Below, piece after piece: positions 55,083 to 64,000 of a stretch of DNA of 64,000 nt. Positions within the stretch are counted from its first letter, which is position 1; each line of letters starts with the position of its first letter. The notes below the pieces were generated by a model. The model was not told the DNA's origin and did no database searches. It saw only the letters and a list, made by a program, of their open reading frames with translations. The translations under genes were made by a program, and so were the position numbers. Origin of the DNA: Atriophallophorus winterbourni (Eukaryota > Platyhelminthes > Trematoda > Plagiorchiida > Microphallidae); the NCBI GenBank assembly GCA_013407085.1, contig JACCGJ010001616.1, forward strand, positions 1 to 64,000, written 5' to 3'.

Positions 55083-56592
55083 GGAGTGGTGCCAACAGAG
55101 TGGAAGGCAGGGGTAATTTCACTAATTTATAAGGGTGGTAGGCGTTCAGATCACGCAAACTACCATCCTGTCACCCTACTCCCCGTGATATCCAAAGTTA
55201 TGGAGCGCATAGTGACGGAAAATATATAGTTCGTCACTTGGAATCACGCAATATACTATCTGTCGCCCACCATGGGTTTCGTAAAGCTCGCTCATGGTTG
55301 ACAAACTTGCTGATGTTAATAAACGATTGGACCCAAACGGTTGACGCAGGAGAGAGTGTGCACGCGTGCTACCTGGATATGTCGAAAGCTTTCGACAGCG
55401 TTGATCACTTCCTGTTGCTACAAAAGCTGAAACAGATTGGTATTGACGGGCAGCTACTCGTGAGCTTCGAAAGCTACCTCAATCGGCGCAAATCCACGGT
55501 TCGAGTTAACGGGGTACAATCACGAGCCATTAATACCTCCAGTGGTGTACCGCAAGGTTCCGTTCTCGGTCCAGTGCTTTTCTTAGTTTACATCAATGAT
55601 TCACCTGAGACGCTCTCATGCAAGGTAGTTCTTTTTGCGGATGATGTTAAACTTTGGATGCGAATAAAATCAACTGCAGACTGCGTAAAACTGCAAAGTG
55701 ATTTAGATGCACTACACGAATGGTCAGTTAGAAATAAACTGCCGTTCAATTTTGAAAAATGCAAATTACTGCAAATCGGAAAGCCCTTTCAGTACGAATA
55801 TCACTTTGGGCAGACGATTTTGAGCTGGACCGAATCGGAGAAGGATCTTGGAGTCTGGATATGTGGCAGCCTAAAAAACAGCGTGCATTGTGAGGTCATT
55901 TACAAGAGTGCTTTAAAGCTTTTATGTATGCTTCGATGGATCTTTAGAACCTTTACGCATATAACGTTAATCATCATGAAATTCTACTTAATTCCTACAA
56001 TGGAACATGCATCGCGAGCCTGGACTCCGTGGATGAAAAAAAATATATTCTTGCATGACAGTATATATCATCGTTCAACTAACACGGTGCGTGGTTTTTT
56101 TTTTCGAGACCTTAACATACGAGGAAAGGTTGAAAAAGCTAAAGCTTCTCACTCCCTTCAACGTAGACTTCGAAGTGACGTTATCATTAACTTACAACAT
56201 ATATATATATATAGATATATATATATATATATATATTATATTATATAATTATATATATATATAATATGGTTGCAAGTTGGAAATACCACATTCCAAACGA
56301 AACTGCCGCAGGTATTTTTATACCGTACGTGTGTGCTTTGCTTGGAATTACCCAACTTACGATTTGGTATACTCAAACAGCTTATCTATATTCCAATCAA
56401 AACTTGACGAATATATGAGATCCAATCAGAATTTTTCCCCAAACCATTAATAACCGATCATTATCCCATTGATTTTGATTTCATTTATACTTATATATAT
56501 ACATTTGTGCCTATATTTCCACCCCGTGGTTATTTTCTAGTTAATTGCTTTTCAACCATAAATATTGAATCTTGAATCTGGAATTTTGAATC
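55083..56592 (+). mobile_element. CR1-like element A, 5'-truncated, RT core readable
   Basis: From VVPTEWKAGVISLIY through KVMERIV the frame is closed by a TAG near 55228, then a 336-codon open frame (55238-56248) carries QHGF-type AHHGFRKARS, HACYLDMSKAFDSVDH, SSGVPQGSVLGPVLFLVYIN, VVLFADDVKLWMRI, LPFNFEKCKLLQIG and EKDLGVW, so the catalytic D and FADD are intact. A (TA)n tract at 56198-56265 interrupts the thumb/C-terminal region. The 3' UTR ends in TTGAATC repeats (56565-56578, 56586-56592). Reverse transcription from this copy is unlikely since the N-terminal half is missing. Confidence 0.85.
56198..56265. repeat. AT microsatellite inside CR1 coding sequence
   Basis: TATATA repeats with GATA and TTATAT interruptions, replacing codons between SLQRRLRSDVII and the C-terminal segment that resumes at 56270. 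Confidence 0.9.
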
Positions 56593-56599
56593 AGTTAGG

Positions 56600-58080
56600 A
56601 GTAGTACTCTCAGAATTCAAGGATTTATGGTTAAAAACGTTAGTAATCTAAAACACCACAGGATAACAGTACGAATAAAAACATGAAAATTACAATAGTA
56701 CACAATAGTATACAATAGAGTATACAAATGTAACGCTCACGATTAATGTTCGTTTGCATGTGCAAGTCCAATTTGGTTTCAAATTTGCTAGGGAAGCAGA
56801 GTCAACCACTTGTTGGGGTAGGGAATTCCGAAGAAATGCAGCTAGTACGGCGAACAAATGGCGTTGACAATCAATTCAGAAACTAGGAACGTATGGGGAT
56901 AAGTTATGCCCTCCTTTGAGTAACGTCGCATGAACGCAGACGTCGCAATATTTCGGTATACTGAACACTGCGAAGACCCATCACTCACTTCGTTGCTCTA
57001 TGATAGATTATATGAGACAGAGCAACATATTTTCACAGACAAGGAGCTCAGTCCTCTACCGCATATTCCATTGTAGGGCAAAGGTAGACATTCATTATTC
57101 TTGGAAACATTACCAGAGAGAATCTTTCAAATATTCTTCGAAAGATTTCTAACAATCTGTTGGCCCCTAGATATATATTTTGGCAATGCACTGTGCTCTT
57201 CGGATTTTTGCTAATCTACACTCCACGAAGTTTTTCTTACGAGTTCCATGCAGCTGTTCCATTTCACAATCGATATGTCCAAGGAACATACGTGTCATGA
57301 TGGAGCATCTTACATTTCTGTATGTTTAATGACATGTGATTCATGGTCGACCAATTCGACACGCTGCCTAAATCCATTTATAGTTTCTCACAATCCTCTG
57401 CAGAACTAATCGGCGTCCACATTCTCATATCATCCGCGAACAGGACAATTTTAAACGATATGAGATGGGGGGTAATTCGTTTATGTACATCAGGAAGAGG
57501 AGCGGTCCTAGCACAAATCATTGTGGGACTCCACTGGTAATTTTGAACATTTGGGATAACACTCCTCTAGTTTTAACTCGAACGTCGCGATCTGACAGAT
57601 GGTTGCACAACCATGATAGGAGAGGTTCACATATTCCTAAACGCATAAGCTTTCAAAGAAGTAAATGATGATTGACTCTGTCAATAGCTTTCGGAATGTC
57701 TATTTAACATACGTAGATGCAAAAACTTCAATCCAACTCCTTTGTCCAGTCTTCCATTGCTATGAGAAGATTTGTGAGATAAAATCGGTGAGGTCGAAAT
57801 GCATGCTGCCATGGCAAAAACTAATCATGCGATTGAAAGTGTGCAACCATTCTTTTCGAGATTATACGTTCCATGACCTTAGCAATAATAGGTAAAGATG
57901 TGGCAAGACGATAATTTGCAGCGTCAGATTTGCAGCCGCCTTTAACTATAGGTGTTATCACGCAGGACTTCCAATATTGTGGTACCAATCCTTGAGTGAC
58001 CAATAGTTCATCAAGCTGGAGAGCGGTTCACAAAGCTGAAGGTGACAGAATCTGAGCACATCCGGTGTGATGCCATCTAC
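56600..58080 (-). mobile_element. CR1-like element C, decayed
   Basis: Read on the - strand: RT start (GLVPQYWKSCVITPIVKG, YRLATSLPIIAKVMERII at 57821-58003), a GVPQ-like region (57520), KIVLFADDMRMW (57425) with FADD intact, SNWSTMNHMSLNIQ, and a 3' UTR with CCATAAATCCTTGAATTC at 56610-56627. It lies tail to tail with element A. Frame is repeatedly broken. Confidence 0.72.
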
Positions 58081-58109
58081 ATCTGGGGATAAAAACAACA
58101 CAAATGTTT

Positions 58110-58315
58110 TATCAATATGAAAAGTCAGCACGTATATTCAGGTGCGAGGTTACATTTAGTCAATATATACTTGTCATGTTCAGAGTTGAACAAGTTCAGG
58201 CTTGATGCGCAAATGATATGTGGAGGCAGAGAATCCAATATAAAACAAACTCGGACAGCAAAGATGAACCTTCGGCAACTTGATCTGGAGTTCAATTCAA
58301 TTCGAATCAATTCAA
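58110..58315 (-). pseudogene. CR1-like C-terminal fragment
   Basis: The frame reads NSRSSCRRFIFAVRVCF, then DSLPPHIICASSLNLFN and DKYILTK: the V-R-V-C-x-x-WN-x-LP-x-x-(I/V)-x-A-x-SL-x-x-F-K signature with WN changed to LD. It is a separate insertion from its neighbours. Confidence 0.7.
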
Positions 58316-58506
58316 TTTTAATGGTTTAGAGAGCATATAGCTTGACAAAAAAACCACAGAATAATATGGGAGTTACGAATAACATGGGTAGAAAAACGAG
58401 ATTCTTTTTGCTTACTGAGCAGTTTAGGAATCAATAAAAAATCCATTGTACAGAAACCGGTTTCAATGTTCAAAGCTTTTATGGCGTAAAATATATGTGT
58501 TCAAAG

Positions 58507-60670
58507 TTTATATTGGTCAACATGAAATTGTCTAAATTCGATTTGGATATATCCAATGTGGGTGAATGTGCAACATTACAAGGTAGGGAGTTCCAGGTAA
58601 AGCATACACGTACGAAATAACATTACCTCCAACAGTTTAGTCTCGAGTCGGGAATATGTACTGCATAGTCGTTACTCCGGCTAATTCTTGGTGGTAGTCG
58701 CGTGAATAGTTGATTTAGGGGATGGTTGGGGGTATGCAGTCTATTGAACTTAAGTATCAAATCATCTCTAAGACGGCGGTAGTGAAAGTCTAATAGATTG
58801 AGACTTACAATACGATCTTCGTATTGTTTGTGTTTTAAACCGCGTACGAGAGGCTGATGTCCTTCTGTAGCCAGGGTGACCAAGACTGAACCGCATACTT
58901 TATGGTTGGCCTGAAGTGAGTATTAATTATTCGATGAACGGTGTGCTTAGTGAGACTCCCGAACACGCGTTTCAGCAGTAGCAATACTCGTGACGCCTTT
59001 TCGTAGACATCTGTGACGTTATGTGACGGTTTCAATGTGCTGCTCACCCACACACCCAAGTCCTTCTCCTTGTCAGTGCTTCCAAGAATATGGGAAGCAA
59101 GGGTGTAGGAATACTCGAAATGTCTTACAACAGTCAATCCTTGCATTTTCTGGCACTCAAATGTAGTTCATTTCTAACTGACCAGTCTTGTAGGGCATCG
59201 AGGTCCAGCTGAAGCTTTCTGGAATCCTCAGTTTTACATACTTGTGTCCACAGCTTGATGTCATCCGCAAATAACAATATTTTGAAGCAAACAAATTTAG
59301 GCAAGTCATTGGCATACATAAGGAGAAGGAGTGGTCCAAGCACTGTTCCCTGCGACACCCCACTCGTTACTGCAATAGGTCGTGACAAAGCACCATCAAC
59401 CCTGACTCGAATGACACGGTCGCGGAGATAATCCTCAAACCAGGCTAGTAACGAACCCTCTATTCCGCAAAGCTCCATCTTTCGTAGTAACAGACTGTGG
59501 TTGACACGATCGAATGCTTTTGACATATCAAGATAACAAGCGTGTACTGTGAGACCTTCGTCTACAGCTTGTGCATAGTCATCGGGGGCGAGCAGAAGGT
59601 TTGAAAGGCAAGAGTGTCTTCTTCTGAAGCCGTGTTGTTCGACTGCGAGCAAGCAATTGTCTTCCAGATGTTTTGTCACGCTGTTTGCTACGAGGCGCTC
59701 CATCACCTCAAAGGTCACCGGTAGTAGTGTTATTGGTCGATAGTTGGATACTTCGGAACGGTTTCCTTTTTTGTGGATGGGGGTAATCATGCCATTCTCC
59801 CAATCACATTGAACGAAACTTTGGGTTAAAGAGAGATTAATTAAGTAGGTCAGGGTCGTACACAAAGTATAAGCACCGTTTTTAAGAATCATCGGGGTAA
59901 TTTCGTCGGCGCCGGAAGATTTTCTCGTGTTGAGATTTAGCAATGTGTGGAGGACTCTCCCTGATGTAATAGTTAGTTGTTGTAAAACATTTTCGGGTGA
60001 GATGACGGGAGTTAAGGGACAGATAACGGTGTTTCGTGGCCTGAAGACAGTGCAGAAGGAATGAGCTAGAACTTCGGCAGATTGAGATGCTTTGGTTGTT
60101 GATCCATAACGTGTTTTTAGAGCAGCAACTCCTGGTTTCACCCTTGACCGCTCATTTATGATCTGGTAGAGAATTTCATGGTTGGATTATATTTTGTTGA
60201 GTAAATTATTTCGATAATTCAGTTTGTCATCAACAACAAGTTTGTTTACCTTATTTCTCAACAAACGGAATGTCACCCAACTCTCAACAGTTATATCATG
60301 TCGATGAGCACGCTATGCAGCATTCTGCGAGGTCAACCATTTTCGTGTTCGGCTTCTCAGCTTAAATGTATATTCATTTTTTGCACCTTTGGAACAAAAT
60401 GAGAGTGCATTTCAACGGCAAATTGAAGTTCGGTCATCATACACTGCCACTGATCGTGCACGTTGTCGGACTCAAGACCAGGGTCTGTGGCGTTCATAAG
60501 AGTAGATTCAAGTTGTGGAAAGTCAATATTCCTAAACACCTTGATGATGTAACTTGTTCTGATTGCCTAGCAAATATAGTCAAACGTAATAACTAAGTGG
60601 TCACTCAGTCCTATTGGAGTTTCATAAGTGAGACTTTCAATCACGTGCTCTTCATTTGGAATAATTAACA
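58507..60670 (-). mobile_element. CR1-like element D, best preserved ORF2 of the window
   Basis: On the - strand: end of the endonuclease domain (about 60670-60560), linker (MFRNIDFPQLESTLMNATD at 60539), RSRTRKWLTSQNA, then the 336-codon RT frame 60141-59134 with SSGADEITPMILK, YRPITLLPV, EQHGFRRRHSCLSNLL, HACYLDMSKAFDRVNHSLL, SGVSQGTVLGPL and LLFADDIKLWTQV. One frameshift near 59140 leads to 59146-58835 (DKEKDLGVWVSSTLKPS, LLLKRVFGSLTKHTVHRI, SWSPWLQKDI), another near 58860 to 58883-58623 (YEDRIVSLNLLDFHYRRL), and a stop precedes the last segment (VRVCFTWNSLPCNV, 58620-58507). All catalytic aspartates are present. A few lesions only, so a relatively young insertion. Confidence 0.88.
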
Positions 60671-60699
60671 TGTAGCCCTAGAAATCTGCTACCTCGTGC

Positions 60700-61130
60700 T
60701 TCTCTCCGAAAAAATAGGTGTTCGAATGGGTGATCTATTGTATGCAGAATGTTGAACAACAGGATCAAGTCACCCCTGATACGACGATATGAAAAGTGGA
60801 AGAGGTTTAGAGTTACAATCCTCTACTCGTATGACCTGTTATATAGTCCGGTGACTAGTTTTGTAGCGTGGTGGCATAGCTTTTCAGCAAGGCCATGTCC
60901 TTCTTTAGACATGAGGACTATGGTTTAGCAGCATACTTCATTGTTGGTCTGATATAGGTGTTAATTATCCGAGGGAGTATCAGCTTATTAAAACTGCCGA
61001 AGATCCTTCTGTGAACAATCGTTTGGAATATGTTTGGGACCGATCGTGTATTCATATTGCAAAGAAATTTGAGTGGAATCGGTTAGAATAGTTTTTGGGT
61101 AACGTTTCACTTCTGACACAGAAGCTTCGT
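60700..61130 (-). pseudogene. CR1-like thumb and C-terminal fragment (element E)
   Basis: The - strand gives IFGSFNKLILPRIINTYI, RPTMKYAAKP and CLKKDMALLKSYATTLQN, the segment where CR1 has LERVQRRATK. Degenerate after about 60850. Confidence 0.6.
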
Positions 61131-61380
61131 CAGACCAAGGGTGATAGTAAGGACAGGGAACATGATTAAGTAGCGGTCAACCCACCACCACTTATTTGAC
61201 CTTACCGCTAAACAGCCTATTGTACGCTTACCGTGTGTCACGTCTCGTAGGAATGACCAGGATCAGTGGTCCATTCTCCTCACCGTGTGTATCCAAATCA
61301 ATCCGATACAAGTGAACACGGTCAAGGTCAGTTGACACAGCTCCCCACATACGTAAAAGTACATTACTAACGGGGTTAAG
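61080..61380. repeat. GC-richer dispersed repeat
   Basis: Starts with the CACTTCTGACACAGAAGC hairpin block also seen at 23594-23620 and continues into CACCACCACTT, CTTACCGTGTGTCACGTCTCG and GGTCAGTTGACACAGC. No coding capacity seen; probably the 5' leader or UTR of an element. Confidence 0.5.
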
Positions 61381-61469
61381 GTTAACCAATTTTTGAAGAG
61401 AAACAATAATCTAATTAACTAGTAAGTATAAGGTGAATAATAACTATTTACCGTCGCAGTAGTACCTTC

Positions 61470-62100
61470 TGTGAAATTATTAGCTTTGGCAAGACTTCAA
61501 GTTACTGCGAATGTAGACACCTAGGTCTTTCTCTTCCGTGACACATGAAATTTGTTGATTTCCTATAGAGTTTGTGAATTCGAAATATCTTTTTGTAGAA
61601 TTTGGCAAACTTCTATGTGCGTACGCTAGTCCAGACTTGGATGTCATCCGCAAATTGAATAAATATACTGTGTACAATTTCTCGTATATCGTTCGCGCAG
61701 ACAAGTTAGAGTATCGGCCACATTAGTAAGGCTTTATGAACGTCACGTGTAACTTCTACTGGGCTGGATGGTGCTCCATCAAGTCTAACCTTGACAACTA
61801 GACCAGTCAAGATATCCTCCATCCAAGAATCTGCCGAACACTTCGAGGTGCTTCAATTTTTGTAGGATTATGCTGTGGTTAACACGGTCAAAAGCTTCAG
61901 ACATATTCAAGTACCAATCACGGATACGGTATCCAATGTCCACGGCTGGAGTCAAATTATCAAGATTTATAAGATGTTTGATGAGACAGGATTGTCTTAT
62001 CCTGAATCCGCGATGCGCGATGAAAAGAAACGTTTTTCCAAGTGTTTGATAATTTCGTCCATCGTTCGAGTAACTTAGAGACCACAGGCAAAACGTGACT
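61470..62100 (-). pseudogene. CR1-like RT fragment (element E, RT part)
   Basis: The - strand reads YTVYLFNLRMTSKSGLAY (frame-shifted form of LFADDIKVW), PNSTKRYFEFTN, CVTEEKDLGVYIRSNLK at 61704-61480 and, upstream, a readable F-D-R-V-N-H analogue near 61890 (GTGGTTAACACGGTCAAAAGC on +). RT core is broken. Confidence 0.65.
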
Positions 62101-62760
62101 GATCTGTAGTTAGAAACGATATGCTTGGTAGATGGAAAGCATTCGGCTTCCGTTAGTGTTTTATGTGGGTCATCCAGGTTTCACTGCCGTACAGTCAAGT
62201 ATTTAGTACGCACGCGTTGTATACCATCATCTTTGTTTTTACAGCGGTTACCACAAACACGAAAGTTCAATCGCGATAAAATGACAGCTGCTCCGCTTAT
62301 CCTCTAATCAATCTTCGTGTTAAAAGAAGCATTGGTTAAACCAATATATGTATCATGATCGAGTGGTTCAAGCTGAGAGTTTCCAGCAGTGATGATTGGA
62401 GGTGAACCAATCATTAACTCATACTGATTTTCAGCCCAAAGGGATTGCATGCCGACTAAAACAGTCCATTATCGATTTGTCATTTTTTTGTGAGTGAGAA
62501 ATAATGGCTGCGTAGTCGGCAAGCAGTTGTTTTACGGATTAGCACATTTTGTGCCTTGGTTTGTGTTTTCAACCGGTTCAGGTTGAAAAGATTGCCATCA
62601 CTTCGCGTGCGAAAGTAAATGCTTCTTGTTCTCGTAAGAGCATATTTAAAAGCAGCATGCCAGATTGGAAGGAAATAAGGAGTTCGAAGCAGTCTTGGGG
62701 AGCAGCCTGTCAGATCAAGTAATTTAAAACTCCCTCCCAGTGACAAACTCAAATGAATTC
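62100..62760 (-). pseudogene. RTE reverse transcriptase, C-terminal half
   Basis: Parallels 36595-37080: TKAQNVLIRKTTACRL corresponds to TKTQNVLIRDLFADDTA with the FADD box destroyed by a shift, then ETLSLNHSIM and the LYGSETWMT/K region near 62190 (GTACGGCAGTGAAACC on the - strand). Heavily mutated. Confidence 0.65.
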
Positions 62761-63225
62761 GTTAAATCAATAAAACAGCCTTTTATTGTAATCCCTTCTC
62801 CGAAATGTTCCTTAAAGTTGTCTCAGGGAGAAGATCATGTCAAAGGTTGATCTTCGCCTGCGCAACCTTTATTCAGATTTGAGGAACTTTGAGATCTACG
62901 GAAATAGGACACTGTTCGCACCAAAACATTCCTCGTGTTTTATTTCATAACTCGTAGTTTGAAAGCTGCAATATTACCTCTGCGTCACAATGTCCGACAG
63001 TCTTCATACGGAACCAATCATGTAACCTCGCTTAGCCTCTGTCCACTCTTTTAATCCCACCTAAAGAAGTTAAACATTCCGGTTATTATAACATCGTTCC
63101 ACATCGCCTCTATGCATCTTTGGTCTCCTCGCCAAATTTATTAAGATAATTCATATACACGGATTTTCATCAGTTACAATAATGTCAATAAAAAAATTGA
63201 CGAGCAGGTCCCGAGCTGCAATTTT
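62761..63225. other. No gene seen
   Basis: AT-rich sequence up to the assembly gap. A GGTTGATCTTCGCCTGCGC stretch and short frames have no assignable meaning. Confidence 0.5.
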
Positions 63226-64000
63226 NNNNNNNNNNNNNNNNNNNNNNNNNNNNNNNNNNNNNNNNNNNNNNNNNNNNNNNNNNNNNNNNNNNNNNNNNNN
63301 NNNNNNNNNNNNNNNNNNNNNNNNNNNNNNNNNNNNNNNNNNNNNNNNNNNNNNNNNNNNNNNNNNNNNNNNNNNNNNNNNNNNNNNNNNNNNNNNNNNN
63401 NNNNNNNNNNNNNNNNNNNNNNNNNNNNNNNNNNNNNNNNNNNNNNNNNNNNNNNNNNNNNNNNNNNNNNNNNNNNNNNNNNNNNNNNNNNNNNNNNNNN
63501 NNNNNNNNNNNNNNNNNNNNNNNNNNNNNNNNNNNNNNNNNNNNNNNNNNNNNNNNNNNNNNNNNNNNNNNNNNNNNNNNNNNNNNNNNNNNNNNNNNNN
63601 NNNNNNNNNNNNNNNNNNNNNNNNNNNNNNNNNNNNNNNNNNNNNNNNNNNNNNNNNNNNNNNNNNNNNNNNNNNNNNNNNNNNNNNNNNNNNNNNNNNN
63701 NNNNNNNNNNNNNNNNNNNNNNNNNNNNNNNNNNNNNNNNNNNNNNNNNNNNNNNNNNNNNNNNNNNNNNNNNNNNNNNNNNNNNNNNNNNNNNNNNNNN
63801 NNNNNNNNNNNNNNNNNNNNNNNNNNNNNNNNNNNNNNNNNNNNNNNNNNNNNNNNNNNNNNNNNNNNNNNNNNNNNNNNNNNNNNNNNNNNNNNNNNNN
63901 NNNNNNNNNNNNNNNNNNNNNNNNNNNNNNNNNNNNNNNNNNNNNNNNNNNNNNNNNNNNNNNNNNNNNNNNNNNNNNNNNNNNNNNNNNNNNNNNNNNN
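63226..64000. other. Assembly gap (Ns)
   Basis: All bases are N from 63226 to the end of the window. Confidence 1.

Overview
This window looks like AT-rich, gene-poor DNA from a parasitic flatworm, most likely a trematode of the schistosome group. That is an inference from three things read in the sequence: CR1-like and RTE-like non-LTR retrotransposons of the type common in blood flukes, long (TA)n tracts, and a tandem array of hammerhead ribozymes with tRNA-like promoter boxes, the architecture known from the schistosome Sm-alpha repeats. No bacterial operon, rRNA or convincing tRNA gene is present. Bases 63226-64000 are an assembly gap.

Layout. 1-6.1 kb: dispersed repeats and a spliced gene on the + strand whose four exons (1360-1610, 2969-3108, 4446-4661, 5969-6126) join in one open frame. 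They encode an Ig-like region, a fibronectin-III domain and a hydrophobic C-terminus; the 5' end is not identified. 6.9-10.9 kb: a broken Ty3/gypsy gag, a 240-bp satellite (three copies), a broken RTE element and a CR1 fragment. 11.8-17.04 kb: one and a half copies of a 256-bp repeat with its own hammerhead, fused to about 11.5 copies of a 425-bp repeat holding twelve hammerhead positions. 17-30.7 kb: mostly non-coding, with an imperfect palindrome at 20.07-20.52 kb, microsatellites, repeat fragments and a PHD-like zinc-finger frame that looks like a CR1 ORF1. 30.77-36.24 kb: two inverted arms of about 1.6 kb holding an RTE piece, a nested CR1 and a secretory-leader exon, flanking pseudogenised Ig-type exons. 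36-48.6 kb: RTE and CR1 remnants, ending in a 5-kb complex of inverted CR1 pieces separated by AT hairpins. 49 kb: a second copy of the terminal FN3/hydrophobic exon on the - strand. 51.6-63.2 kb: a broken Ty3/gypsy pol, further CR1 elements including the best preserved reverse transcriptase of the window (59134-60141, -), and RTE remnants.

Two themes stand out. First, the ribozyme array: only the left-most units keep well-formed hammerheads, while the right-hand units carry single-base or deletion changes in the catalytic core. Second, an Ig/FN3 cell-surface gene family that seems to have been copied, inverted and partly destroyed among repeats: one plausible gene, one fragmentary paralogue set at 32-35 kb and one isolated terminal exon at 49 kb. 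Everything else with protein similarity is retrotransposon debris. All calls come from reading the sequence; no database search or folding program was run.
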